From contig NC_088345.1 in assembly GCF_036884655.1 (NCBI RefSeq), positions 31,250,501 through 31,314,500 of the forward strand: a stretch of DNA of 64,000 nt, given 5' to 3'. Positions 43,097 to 55,144 of this stretch are shown in pieces. Every line of letters starts with the position of its first letter. The stretch's first letter is position 1. The position numbers and the translations under genes are program-made. Under the pieces are notes generated by a model that saw only the letters and a program-made list of their open reading frames with translations, had not been told where the DNA came from and did no database searches. This DNA is from Musa acuminata AAA Group (lineage: Eukaryota; Streptophyta; Magnoliopsida; Zingiberales; Musaceae).

Positions 43097-46000
43097 GTGA
43101 GGCTTCCGTTCTTGCTTTCCCCTCTTTTGGGTGTTCGATGAATGTATCTGTCCGCCCGTTTATTGGTGTCGGTGTTTAGGTAGTTAATTATCTTAGTCCT
43201 TTATGTCTAATTCGTGAGACACGGTCGCTTTATATGCTTTGATGATATTCTGTTCTATACATCATGGGATTAGATTGGTGTGAATAATATGATAATGAAT
43301 TTACATGTAGGCTCATGAGACAGTTTTGAAAAAGAAGAATCATTTGCTTTCTTTTTTGTATTTTCTCTTTCTTGGTATTGGGCCTCTTAGAGCTCACAAG
43401 AACCATCATGGAATTATATGGTGGTTACTACTTTTTTGTGTTTAACTTTTGAGACTGATCAGATAGGCAGTATACAATTAGATCTTGCCAAAATGAGTAG
43501 ATGAATGATCAGTGAAACATTTGATCATGCTTGAATGAAAACAGCAACATGAGTGATCAGTGATCATTTGCAAACAGAGTAATTGAGTGATTAAGAAAGT
43601 AATCATTTCACTTCTAAATACAATATCTACTGATGTTTTAACAACTTAAATGGTTTTCCGCTGTACCTAATTGTTCATGAATGAAAATATTTTTTTTTAA
43701 TTTTTCTTATAATTCTACATTTTGACCTCAACATTCTTATCACAACTACACAAATTTTTTGTATATATTAATTCTCAACTGCCTAAAAATAACTATTTTA
43801 TAGAAATTTTCTTCCAATCTAAAAGATCTTGGTGATCACACAAAACTTCTAATGCCCCTTTTCATTTTAACCATCATATAAATAATATAATTCTGAATCT
43901 CTATCAATCTCTTCATTTTGTTAAATAATCAATCAAAGACATTTAAAACTTTTACTTAATAAAACTTCTTATTCATTCAATTGAACTATATTCTCAATTC
44001 TACTCTTAGGATTACTAAAATTATATCTTATATTCAGTCTTGTTACTACTTATATTAAAAACCTTTAGTTTCTAGGTATGTCTTTATAATTCGGATGAAA
44101 ATTTAGTATCATTTAAACTTCCATCAATCAAAACATTACTATCAGTAAATGCACCATGGAGGTCTAATATATAAAGTTCGTCCATTATCAATGTGAATAG
44201 ATAAGGTTTTAATATGGATTTTTGATGTAGCACTATACTAAGAAACTCATTAGGTTCTAACACTGTTGACTACAATATTATAAATATCTTTTATAACATC
44301 AATTAGTTAGTGGATATACTTTTTATTCTAAAGCCCACCACAAGTCTTCGATTTAATAAAAGCCATATGCAAATCTTTCTTTTTATCTTGATAATTTTCC
44401 TTTATTTTAATAAATAATATCTTAACTATTGACTTCTTGGCATAAAACTAAATTGTTTTATGGAGATATTTGTTTCAGATGTTATTCGACTTTCAATCAC
44501 TCTTTCCCAAATTTTTATAGTGTGACTCATAATCTTACTTCCTCTATAATTACAAAATTTTTATAGTCTCAAAATTTTATTTAAAAAACTAGTTAACCAA
44601 ACTAGTTTACATTGGATGACTGCCCTTTGAGTTATCCTGATTTCTGAATCTGTTGTTGCTTTTATTTTTTAGATTTATCATTATATCATGAACATATTCG
44701 TTCCTGTGGGCAGTAGTTATTGGTAATGAATAGCCACTTATATTTGCTATACAAAACAGTAATTGGATCTATGGTTTTCACATATTTGGAGGTACGGAAT
44801 GGCTAAAATGACCATTTTAGAAACCTTTCAAGATCAAAATATTATAATACAATATATCTTTCTTGGTATCTTATCCATATCTCATCTGTACTTATCGGAA
44901 GGTATTCTATGCTTGGTCCTAATTTTTTTCTTTTATTACAGTGTAATTAGTCATTCTTGGTACCACTTGTATGACATCTATCTTAAAGGTTTATACAGCT
45001 CTGCTTTTTTGAGTTGGCATCAAATTCGAGCTGTGCTCTTAAATATTTCTAGCTCAATAAATTGGCATGCCATGCAATTCATGTAGTGAGGTATATTGGC
45101 AACCAATCTGGTTGCTTATTTGTATGCAATATACCTTACACATGCTGAAATATAGTCCAGTGGTATACAACAATCATCATATAATATTGACATATCATAT
45201 TGATCGAAGAGAGGATCAGTACATGGCTGGAACCTGATATTCAATTTCTGCTTTACATTCTGGTGACCACAAAAATTGTAGTTGTTTTAATTTTTCTTTT
45301 TCCTTTTTTATTATTCTGATTAAATGATTTCATTATGAATACACAGATATTGAGCAGATACTTGTGGAAGCACAACATCGATGGTTACGCCCTGCTGAAA
45401 TTTGTGAAGTACTTCAAAACTATAGGAAATTCCGTATTGCTCCAGAGCCACCAAGAAGACCTCAGAGTATGATATGCTGCAACTTTTATCACTGTCTCAA
45501 TTATTTCTAATTGGTTAATTCTATTTATGAATCTTTATGCCTAGTGGTAGCTTTGAATAGTACCCTAACTAAATTTTTTAGTTTATGTAAATCATTATGT
45601 CTTGAACTTGTTCAATATACTCACAAACACAAACATGTTCTGATTATTATGTAAAAATGAATAAACTTGCTTCTATATTAAGCATTCATTTGTTATGTAC
45701 AAAAATAAGGAACTAACTATGCCCAAGTTATGTACAAAAATTATTATTAAAGCATTCTTCTATATTAAGCATTCATTTGTTAAATAAACTTGCTTCCAAA
45801 GTACTCATATCATTTTTGTCTATTCATGAATCATGATATAACTCATCGATGGTTTCTGGGGCAAGTCTGATATGTTGAAGATGGATGTTATTGTTTTAAT
45901 TAACTCAAATGTTAAGCTTTGACTGCTCTGTTTTACTACAGTTTCTCTGTTGAATAATTTTGTGATGCTTTTGCTTCAGGCGGATCTATTTTTCTATTTG

Positions 46001-49000
46001 ATCGCAAGGTGTTACGGTACTTCAGGAAGGATGGCCATAACTGGAGAAAGAAAAAAGATGGGAAGACTGTGAAAGAAGCTCACGAGAGGCTAAAGGTATT
46101 TGAAACATGGAATTGGACTTTTTCCATACTATTTTGATAGAGTGGTTGATACAAATTTTTTTAATGATTTAACTAAAAATGTGCAAAGGTCGAATGTTTA
46201 GAATTATATTTTCTGTAACATATTGTTCCATAGACAAGCAGACTCTTTATATACTTAAATGGATGTATATGCGTGAATTCTACTATTTAGGTGGAATGAA
46301 TCCCATTCAAAAATTTTCAAGGGTGATGTGGCCTTTCACAAGTTTTTCAAAACTTTATCTTTTTTTAAAATTTATTTATTGTCCAATAGTGGACAAGTAT
46401 ATCCGGTTTTATGAACCTTGGACTAAGAGGATCTTTGCTCCTTTGCAAGTTTCTCTGAAACTTACTTTATTTTAGTTAAGTTTTAATTTTAAGTGCAAAT
46501 TACTACTCTTACAAGTTGCCAAGTCAATCAATTTTTGTTTAACTTCTTAAATTCTGTTACTTAAAAAGTAAGTCAATATTTAAAAGTCCAACCAAATTGA
46601 AGTTTTATGATTCCAGGTTGGAAGTGTTGATATGCTTCATTGCTATTATGCCCATGGTGAAGAGAATGAAAATTTTCAAAGACGGAGTTATTGGATGCTG
46701 GAAGGGTGAGTTTAAATTTTTTTTGAAAATTTATTGGTCAGAATTTGGATTTTGTGGGCCTTTAGCAATGTGATTTCTTGACCTTTGGTTGAGTTTTGTC
46801 ATACCCATGTTCTCTTGACTGAAAGTATTTTTGTAATTAAGTTTTAGTTTTTATATATATACATAGGTTATATTCTTGTTTTAAGGCAAGTGATGTGTTG
46901 GATCCATGATGAATATGACTGAACTTCACTTTAGCTTGTAAAAAAAAAATCTTGCCTTTAGTTTCTCCTTAGAAATATATTTCTGAATTATTTAAATATG
47001 ACACTGCTTACAATTGAAATTCTAATTGCAGAACTCTGCTTAAGTTGGTCGTTACTGTTTGTTCATTTTATTTAGCCAATTCGTTTGCACATATATTTTT
47101 ATTCATCTCAAGATTGAATTTGAAAAATATGATGATATGTGTTTTCCATATAAGTAACAACTTAAAAAAGGTTTAGGAGTAGTGTGGTATGAAAGACGGC
47201 TAAAGTAATTATTAGAAATTGAAAGCTTAGTGGTAAACATGTCCATTCTGGATTTTATTTGTTGTAATATATAATGTTCTCATGAAATATAAAAATAGGA
47301 TTAGGGAAAGGAAATTAAGCTAGCAATTGATGCCCTATTGAAGCAGTTGATTTTGAAGTTAAAAAAAAAAGCAGAAATTAGTGACAAATTTAGACCAAAG
47401 AAAAATAATTTGTAAAACTGGAAATATGTTTGGTGATGATGATGTATTCATAGTGATGATTTGTGAAAGACAGAGAACAAGGCAGGAAGAGAAGACAACA
47501 TTAGCAAATCGGATTTTTCACCCGTTTTCTCTCTTTTAATGTGTATAAGTTATTTTATAGCCTTTTAACCTTGGTTTGAAATTTCACCTGAAGCTGAAGT
47601 ATTGGTTTGTCTCGGCCAGTTTCAGTTGAAACTGATTAATTTTGGTTTTTTTTGCTAGTTTTGTGTGCTTCCATAGACTTGTATCTTCAGAACTTATTAT
47701 CGTTGAGGTTTTTCTTCTAAATGTTAATTTTACAACTTCTATAACATGTGAGAGGCATATTTTATTTTTTTTAGCACCTGATCTGAACCAAACTAGTGAT
47801 ATATTATATCATGTTTATGAAAGTGAAACACTTCTTAACTTATCTATATTTTTACTAATACACTGGTTCCGTACCAAGTTATAATGTTTTGGCTATTTGG
47901 ATTCCTTAGGAATACCATGAATAATTTACATAACAAAATTGTGACTTCATGTTTATAGCGTTTGTATGAAACACAACTTTGTGCTTGCATTATTTTAAAT
48001 ATCTAAATCTATATCTGTACTTTATACTTCTATGTCTATATATTTATATTTTCCAATTTTGAACCAATAAATGCCACATATAGTCTTCTTTAGAACTAAG
48101 AGCTTGTCCTCAAACAACATATAACTTAACTAATTTTAACTGTATTATTAGTTTCTTTGTCTACTTCCTTGAAATTTTTTGGTTGGATATGCTGAAGCTC
48201 ATTCAGAATGTCAAATTACTGCAAGTGCTGAAAACAAAAATTTCAGGACTGGGACAAATCCCAACTGTTAATATCTAGTTATTCAAGGAATGCTGTATTG
48301 CATATTAGACTTGTACTGACCAGTATGTACCAGTACAATGTTGAATCTCGGATTTTGATTATGAAACTAATTGATTATGTTTAGATGTTTAAAAGCATTT
48401 TGAGTGATGCAGGTCTACTCGATCAGGATTAGACAGTTAACGCAGGAGGAATTGACGTTGCGCCGAAGGAGATCACATTAGGATATTGGATGGCAAAAGG
48501 CTTCGGACGTCGGGCATCGGGCCAAGAGCGGAATTTCGCCAAGGATATCAGGGTTGCGGAGGTCAACCGTCGATTGGGCAACAAGCCGCAAGAGAGGACG
48601 ATGCGCCGAAGAATCGGACGAAGCGCCAACCAATGACGTGTCGGGCAACAGAATGTCAATTCGCTTTGTAATAATTGTCTAGATCGGAGTAGAGTTTTGG
48701 CTTGTGTGTGCAGGATTAACTACGATAACGATGAAGACAAAAAGCGAAATAAAGTATCGGAGTCAAGCGCGAAGGATTTGTTGCGAGTTCGAGAGTTCGA
48801 CGGAAGTCCGAAGGTTCGTCGGGAATGCTGCCGGAACTAGCCGAGAATGAGTAGGGAGCTTGCCGAAGGGTTTTTCGGAAGCTGGCCAGAAGGTTCGTTG
48901 GAAGTTCACGGAACTCGCCGAGAAAGATCGGAGCTTGCCGAAGAAGCTCGTTGGAACTCGCCAAGATCAAATCGTGAAGTCTAGGAGCTTGCCGGGAATC

Positions 49001-52000
49001 CGCAGAATGGTTTTCGAGAGTTTATCGGAAGATCGTCGGAAGTTCGTCGGAAGCTCGCCGGAAGAAGTCTTGACTTACGGACTTTGTAATAGCTTTGTCT
49101 TTTAATTCGTAGTTAGCACGTTAATTAGGGTTAGGATTAGGTGTTAATCCTATAACCCAAGTAGGAGCCAATAGGGCCCAAGTTCGGATTGGTTTGGGCC
49201 AAGTTTCGAGCCCAACCAGTGAGCTGAATTGGCCTAGGCGGTGGCACCGCCAGTCCACTGTCAGTGTCAGAAACTGACAGGCGGTGGCACCGCCAGCATC
49301 GGGAACCAAAGAGAATTCAAATTTTGGAGCCCAAATTTGAATCCTCTTGAGGCCTATAAATACCCCTCAAATCTCAGCTGAGATAACAACCTTTTGAGAA
49401 GCTAGAAGTTGAGAAAATCTTTAGGAAAAGTCTTGTTTTCAATAGCTTGAGTGTTCACCTCCTTTCTTTTCATTGAAATCTTTGTAAAAGGGTGAACCAC
49501 TTGTAAGAGGTTGTAAGAGGGGTGTAAGAAGGAGGTTGATCTTCGCCTAGTAAAGGAAGATCATTAGTGGATGCCGGTGGCCTCGACGGAAGAGGAATCA
49601 GAGGAGTGGATGTAGGTCACGATTGACCGAACCACTATAAACTACCGTCTTCTCTGGTTTGCATTTACTTCCTGCTATTACCTTACTACAAACCCCTTCA
49701 ATAGCTTACTGCCTTCAAGTTAAAACGCAATCGAAACGGTTTCAAACGAAACGTTACTTTTATCGTACGGAGTTTCCGAAAGTGTTTAAATCGTTGAAAG
49801 TTTATCATACTTTACCGTTGCACTAATTCACCCCCCCCTCTTAGTGCTGCTCCGGTCCTAACATACAACACATGATACACCGATAGGTACTAGTGTTATG
49901 AAGATGAAGAAGGAGAAGAGGAAGGTGTTGTGGAGGCAGAGGAGGAATAGAGGAAGGCACGGTGGAGGAAGAGGAGGAAAAAGAAAGAGGAAGAGGAAGG
50001 AAGAAGAGGAGGCAGTGAAGGAAGAAAAAGGAGAGGAAGTGGTGGCAGAGGAGATGAAGTGTATCAGAGAGGTAGGCGGCGACGAAAGGCAGCGACAGTT
50101 GCATCGGATGGCAGCAGTGAATGGGAGCAGCGTTAGTTACATGCTCCCCTTGAGAAGAGGGCTTGTGTACTGTTTTAAATTTCTTTTTTTAATTTTCTAT
50201 TGGGTTGGACCGGACCACCCAAACGGAAAACCAATTTTAAGGTCTGGGACAAAACCAAAACTGATAATATTATCTTTTATTATATCTTGTACCATGCTTT
50301 GAACAATTGAAATTGCCATATATAGGTTGTCTTGGTAATTATGATTCAAGGCAACGTATGGCATGTAGGTACAATACTGTGAACTGAGAAACTTTAGTGA
50401 TAAGTGTGATATGTGACCATTACAAATCTTCTCCATGGACATGGGCATGTAGCAAAGTTTTCTCAAGAATTAGGATCGAGAATGTGTAAAGTTTCCATGA
50501 AACTATTGAATGTCTTTTTCTATCTATGATGAATTAGCCATCATATTTTGCATACTTTGTAATGAAATTGACTTTTCTCTTGTTTCTTGGGTGCTGATAT
50601 TGTGGTAAAAAAAAACAAACTGTCTAGTTCCCTCAAGGGTTAGTGGAGAGAAAATCAGATTCCTGGCATTTAGGCATAATTATTATTTTATTAGTACAAC
50701 AACATCAACGAGTTGTAATGTTCCATGTATTTGAGGTTTAGCTTATTGCTGCATATAGTCATTTCTTATCCATTAGTTTTTTCATGATAGTTTAATTGTC
50801 TTATGGGTTAAGAGAAGATTACAAAAGAAAGAAGCAACAACATAAGCATTGAAACTTTATATTTGTTAAATGATGAAGTTAGTTTCATTTGAAAAGTACA
50901 CAATTAGCGCCATTGTAAAAAAAGAAACATTACTTCTTAACTTTGATTATCTATCATTGTTTTTTATGTTGTATGCAATATATATGTACATAATTGCAAG
51001 TTAATTGGTTCACATGATCATATATATTTTGAATATTATTGTGCCTTTAGATCATTGACTATAATCATTTATCTATCTACTGTTGCAGGGGTCTCATGAA
51101 CATTGTTCTTGTACATTATCGTGAAGTCAAGGTTGCAATTCAGTTTGCTCTTTGAGTAATCGTATTTGATCTCATTTATCTTTAGCATTCTATAATGGAG
51201 TTAGCTTAATTTATCTTGTTTGTTCCCTGCGGCAGTTAGTATATATGATGCTACTTCAGTGGTTCTTACCCTATCATGAATGTCACAAATGTTGAGTGTT
51301 ATTTTCCTATTGTTTATCTCATGTTATTATATAAAAATGACTTGTATCGAATTGATTGTATGACTTTGCTTCATTTTCACTTCCATAATATATATTTGAC
51401 AGTCTTTGTTCCTCCCTGTAATTTTGTTTAAAGACCAATACTTTTTGATCATTTTGATGTGGGGCAACAGATGGAATGTTATGAGCATGCCCCAAGAATT
51501 TAGGAACACCATGCAAGACATTCTCATTAAATGATGTATTTCTTGAACAATTTTCTGTGAATAAACAATTGGATTGTGGATACGTGGAACATTAGCTTTC
51601 TATCAAACAATAAACAGAACCAGTATGTTTTTGGTCCAAACGATCCTAACAGGCCTGTTCAGATGGACTAGATTGGGTAAATTCCACCAACTTTGACTAT
51701 GATTGCCCAGGACTAGCCAGAATTACCTTTGTAACTGACCATAACTGTGTATATTTTTTTGAGTCTATTGGAATTCGTATCTGCTATTAGACTTGGATAT
51801 GAAGAGATCCGTGAATGTGAACCAATGTTGACATCCTGAAGGTGAGTTTTCACACCCAAACACCCAAGAGGGCCATCAATTCAAATTGACCAATTCCTGA
51901 AACTTCTGGTTTACTATCTTGTTTCTTCAAAGAAAAATGATTTATCTATTGAGATTAACAAAAGCAGAAGCAACTAGAGTATTGAGGTAGGTAGCGGGAT

Positions 52001-53255
52001 CAAAATCCTCTCCCCATGACTTGCAAGAGTTGGAGCAGCCCACAGAAGCAACAGAATGGGCCCATTCTCCTCCCTATTCAGGTGTCTAAAGCTAATCATG
52101 TTGACCTCTCTGACCAAGTGCAAAATCTCTATAAATATCGCTCAGATACCTGGGTATCTTCATGTTTTGCAAGGGTTAGCCCTTCAACGATGGCCAGACC
52201 ATCAGCTTGCAGAGGTCTTGAACAGCTCACAGCAACAATTTTACTAGCGGGATCTTTTAGTGTGTAGCCTGTTCATGGAGCCCCATTGGAAGGGTGAAAT
52301 GGGCCATCATAGAACAAAGTGACAAACAGAATCCCCAATGTTCTCAGATGCATTAGTCCTGCTTTTAGATTCGACACTGTTGAATCCCCACAATGGTAAC
52401 ATTGTCATAGGAATTGACCATCATTTGCTTAACTGCAATTTGCTTCAGGACAAACCAAGTCTCAGCCGTGCTAGAGATGTTGAAGAAGTTGTGCAAGTTA
52501 TCCAAATGGATAGTCCTGTCACTTCTTTTTCTGCAACAACTCAGAGTCAGCCACCTTCACAGCTCATGGGTGCTGATAGCTCCAGTAGTGCACACATTTC
52601 AGAATATGAAGATGCTGAATCAGGTGCAGTTCTCATTATATAATCTATTATGCATCATATTACACATTACTATTCACTAATTCGTTTTCAGATCATGCAA
52701 CTTGTGTTTCAGCATATATAAAGAGAAATTTGATGCAGCATATATTCATCAAACAAGTTCCAGATACCACTCTTTCATTGAGATGTGGCAGCATGATGAT
52801 TGAATAATGATGGGTGTTAGCCTCTTGAGCCCCTGTGATAAAGTTCCATAATAGTCATGTGAGAAATGCATTGTGCATCAATCTATTTGGCCTTGGAACT
52901 GAAATGTTTTCATGGTTTACTGATTTAAATATTTGGTGCCCAATGTCTTCCAGGTATTCTTGGAATACAAGGTACAGAAGATAATTTGGGTGCTCAAGAT
53001 AATACAACTTTTGTTGTAGATGAATTAGGCATTGGATTTAGTGGTCAAAATACAGTTTGATCTAACATCTTGGGATCAGGTTCTGGAACATTGTACAGCG
53101 GGCTTCCGGACACCATCTTTCCAGTCTTCAGTTGTCTTTGCACAGGCTGCCACTATGGACAATCCTAGACTTGAATCCTTCGTTCTTGAGGATATGATGA
53201 TGACCTCAGTGCTGGGGCAAACATAACTAGTTTCCAAGAAACAATAGCTTGGCAG
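43057..53255 (+). CDS. CAMTA: CAMTA calmodulin-binding transcription activator, 5' seven exons (CG-1 domain)
   Basis: Seven exons join to 885 nt (295 codons, counting the disputed exon 7). Exons 1-5 encode the CG-1 DNA-binding domain of about 136 residues (DIEQILVEAQHRWLRPAEIC, FLFDRKVLRYFRKDGHNWRK, YYAHGEENENFQRRSYWML). CG-1 binds CGCG-core promoter sites; CAMTAs link calcium/calmodulin signals to cold, salicylate and stress genes in the nucleus. Exons 6-7 encode the poorly conserved central region, including FDLTSWDQVLEHCTAGF, a CAMTA hallmark. The TIG/IPT, ankyrin, IQ and calmodulin-binding parts are not in the window. Intron 4 (4.4 kb) holds a solo LTR. Exon 7 has two frameshifts. It is therefore either a gene continuing beyond 64000 or a truncated copy. 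Confidence 0.88.
45347..45466 (+). CDS. CAMTA: CAMTA exon 2
   Basis: 120 nt after acceptor ACACAG. Encodes IEQILVEAQHRWLRPAEICE, then the NYRKFRIAPEPPRRPQ stretch of CG-1. Donor GTATGA at 45467. Phase 1 on both sides. Confidence 0.93.
45980..46095 (+). CDS. CAMTA: CAMTA exon 3
   Basis: 116 nt after acceptor CTTCAG. Encodes GSIFLFDRKVLRYFRKDGHN, then WRKKKDGKTVKEAHERLK, the most conserved CG-1 block with the basic DNA-contacting region and nuclear localisation-like lysines. Donor GTATTT. Ends on a codon boundary. Confidence 0.95.
46617..46705 (+). CDS. CAMTA: CAMTA exon 4
   Basis: 89 nt after acceptor TTCCAG. Encodes VGSVDMLHCYYAHGEENENF, then QRRSYWMLE. Donor GTGAGT at 46706. Two bases carry over into exon 5 across the 4.4-kb intron. 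Confidence 0.95.
48334..48338. repeat. Target site duplication TACAA, left
   Basis: TACAA before the solo LTR; the matching copy is at 49864-49868. Confidence 0.9.
48339..49863 (+). mobile_element. Solo LTR (SIRE-like) in CAMTA intron 4, 1525 bp
   Basis: Begins TGTTGAATCTCGG and ends GGTCCTAACA, the element-sense orientation of the LTRs in region 1, with perfect TACAA duplications on both sides and no internal sequence. It contains the family leader (GGTCACGATTGACCGAACCA near 49615), a TATA box at 49355-49362 and two GGCGGTGGCACCGCC palindromes at 49237-49251 and 49280-49294. It lies in the same direction as CAMTA. Its interior differs from LTRs A-D, so it is a related subfamily. Confidence 0.93.
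49355..49362 (+). promoter_or_regulatory. TATA box of the intronic solo LTR
   Basis: TATAAATA within GGCCTATAAATACCCC, the same context as in the full-length relatives. If active it could start sense transcripts upstream of CAMTA exon 5. Confidence 0.65.
49893..50060 (+). repeat. Polypurine stretch in CAMTA intron 4
   Basis: About 170 bp of almost only A and G on the plus strand (GAAGATGAAGAAGGAGAAG, then GGAAGAGGAGGAAAAAGAAAG and the like) just after the solo LTR. The frame it gives is low-complexity Lys/Glu/Arg and not a protein. Confidence 0.85.
51089..51131 (+). CDS. CAMTA: CAMTA exon 5
   Basis: 43 nt after acceptor TTGCAG. With two bases from exon 4 it gives GGLMNIVLVHYREVK, the C-terminal end of CG-1. 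Donor is GTTGCA, GT but weak. Ends on a codon boundary. Confidence 0.92.
52449..52623 (+). CDS. CAMTA: CAMTA exon 6
   Basis: 175 nt after acceptor CTTCAG. Encodes DKPSLSRARDVEEVVQVIQM, then DSPVTSFSATTQSQPPSQL and ADSSSSAHISEYEDAES, the Ser/Thr/Gln-rich stretch that follows CG-1 in plant CAMTAs. Donor GTGCAG; one base carries over. Confidence 0.9.
52954..53255 (+). pseudogene. CAMTA: CAMTA exon 7 with two opposite frameshifts
   Basis: It begins after TTCCAG in the right phase (GILGIQGTEDNLGAQDN ... GIGFSGQN). At about 53050 the homology moves by one base to the frame giving QFDLTSWDQVLEHCTAGF, then RTPSFQSSV and MDNPRLESFVLED. At about 53194 it returns to the first frame (DDDLSAGANITSFQETIAWQ), ending at donor GTACTA (53256). 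In the first frame read straight through there are stop codons (from 53058), so a spliced message would be cut short. It is either real inactivation or two base-calling errors. The exon is clearly CAMTA by FDLTSWDxVLEHC. Confidence 0.82.
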
Positions 53256-53778
53256 GTACTATCAATGTTCATTTGTGCTACCTCCTTATACTCCATTTCT
53301 AGTTATTTGGTCTCAGAATAATTGAGGATGTGCTTCCCAAATTTATGTCATTTAATTTTAAGAAATTAGGTGATTAACCTGTATGGTAACTACAATGTGT
53401 TGTATTGGCACTCCTATGTGTCATAATTTAAATGTATGTTGTTTTGACTTGATTAATTAACATGCTGAACTAAATGTGATTTGTCCATTGCCATTCCTTG
53501 TGAAAGAAATCAGCAGTTATTCCATGGAAGCTAATCTTTCCTACTGCTTGCATAATGATAGATCTGACATGGAAATCTTGCAAATTTCTTGATATATATG
53601 GAAATTTCATCATCAAGCAATTCTCTTTGCATAGGATTTGAAAAGTTGAATTTTAGTTGGGTAAGCTTTAGCCAAGAAATGATTTATCTCACTTAGAAAT
53701 GTTCCTCTTTGCAGATTTCTATGGTTTCCTCAATATCATGGGTTAGCCTCCACGGTTAATGCTTACAAATATTTTCAG

Positions 53779-53847
53779 GATGGTAGCCTGAAACAATATG
53801 GATCTGAGGGCACGGACAAACCGAAGGAAACATGGGTCAACCTGTGA
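53779..53847 (+). CDS. Possible terminal exon of the shortened CAMTA
   Basis: After acceptor TTTCAG, in phase with exon 7, 22 codons (DGSLKQYGSEGTDKPKETWV...) lead to a TGA at 53845-53847. I do not recognise this peptide as CAMTA. It may be a used terminal exon of a truncated transcript or just intron. Low confidence. Confidence 0.25.
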   Translation, partial: DGSLKQYGSEGTDKPKETWVNL

Positions 53848-54366
53848 TGCTTGGATTGCACATACACTCCTGGTTCAGATTCATCAACGGCAGGAGGTTG
53901 CTTTCGCTGCTGCAGCATCACCTTGGCATATCAGAAAGTGATTATTTGTATTTGTAAACATAGGGAGGGTTTTAGTCGCAGGAAGCCAATAAGGCTTCCC
54001 TGTAGACCAAGCCAAGCCAATAATTGGCTTGTGAAATTGGTAGGCCGAACCAACCCTTTTGTGCATTGAATCATGATTGATGGTAAAATGCTACTGTGAG
54101 CTGGTTCAAGTCTGGTGCTCTAACTTGTGAACTGATCGAACTGGTGTCGAGGCTTCTTTTTTTTTTGCCTTATTGTCAAAAGATGTGCTTGTTTGCCAAA
54201 GCATGCCCCTGCAATCATTTTTTTAATGCACCATTATATATATACTTACAAACTCCAGCGATGTCACACTTCTCTTATTTGTCCATTTGAGAGAAAATGA
54301 TTTTATTTTATTTTATAAAATAACAAAACTTGTCTTCTATTGTTGTGTTGATGTCGTTGACTGTGA
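53848..54366. other. Non-repetitive stretch after the last recognised CAMTA exon
   Basis: No retrotransposon signature and no further CAMTA exon seen. It could be intron or 3'UTR of a shortened transcript. A/T-rich TTTTATTTTATTTTATAAAA lies near 54302-54321. Confidence 0.4.
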
Positions 54367-54566
54367 ATCAGCGGCATGACTTGATTTCATCCCGAAGGCA
54401 CAAGGTTGTCCTGACAACTCTCGTGCCAATTAGGTGAGGTGGTTGGAGTTGGGGAAGGTCCGGTTGATCAGCGGCATGACTTGATTTCATCCCGAAGGCA
54501 CAAGGTTGTCCTGACAACTCTCGTGCCAATTAGGTGAGGTGGTTGGAGTTGGGGAAGGTCCGGTTG
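54367..54566. repeat. Perfect 100-bp tandem duplication
   Basis: Units 54367-54466 and 54467-54566 appear identical (ATCAGCGGCATGACTTG... GGTCCGGTTG). Identity suggests a recent duplication or an assembly artefact. Confidence 0.9.
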
Positions 54567-55144
54567 AAGCGATCTCGAGGTGTTGGTTGAGAGTCCAAGG
54601 TTGCTTTCGAGTCAGATTGAGGTGGGACTTGGCCGACTTGGGATTTTGGGGGTGTGTTGAAGTATGCCTTGACTTCATCAGGGACCTTGCACAAGAGGTC
54701 AATGTCAGGAGATTTCTTAACTTGACCCCTTTGATGGTAAAGTTAACTCTCTATAGAGTAATGAAAAAGGGGTTTAGAGTGTGGGGGTCCGGTCCTTATT
54801 CAGGCATCAAGGATTAGTTTTTATACTTGGGAAGTCGATGGAGGGGGATGAATTGACGGGTATTGATCGGTACGTCATTCTATGGTGCATTCATATGGAT
54901 GATCGACCCATATGACCCCCTACGTTGCCTACTAGTCTTAGCAGTTGTCAAGGTTGAGTCGGAAGGTTGTTGCCCTTAGGAGCCGACCAAAGGGGAGCAC
55001 AAGTCGACTTAATTGTAAGAGGGCCACTGCTCCCGGTGGTCGGCCCGTATCACCTCTACACTTTACAAGGGTTTATAACTTTAGAATCACATAATTTTAT
55101 TCTACTTTTTTTCTTTCTTAAGCAGGAAAGATTGGGGTATATTT
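54567..55144. other. Unassigned DNA with a small LTR-like piece
   Basis: G/T-rich wording resembling gypsy untranslated DNA, but no family assigned. The last part (about 55050-55144) matches the leader-proximal part of the SIRE-like LTR at 57419-57515 (ACTTTACAAG..., TTTAGAATCACA..., TCTTTCTTAAG). Confidence 0.45.

Noticed and set aside
49898..50302. Lys/Glu/Arg-rich 134-codon frame in CAMTA intron 4
   Set aside because: Product of the polypurine tract; no conserved motif.
52692..52803. Extra CAMTA exon starting after TTTCAG (DHATCVSAYIKRN...)
   Set aside because: Phase fits but it reaches a stop quickly and resembles no CAMTA; splicing directly to 52954 restores known similarity.
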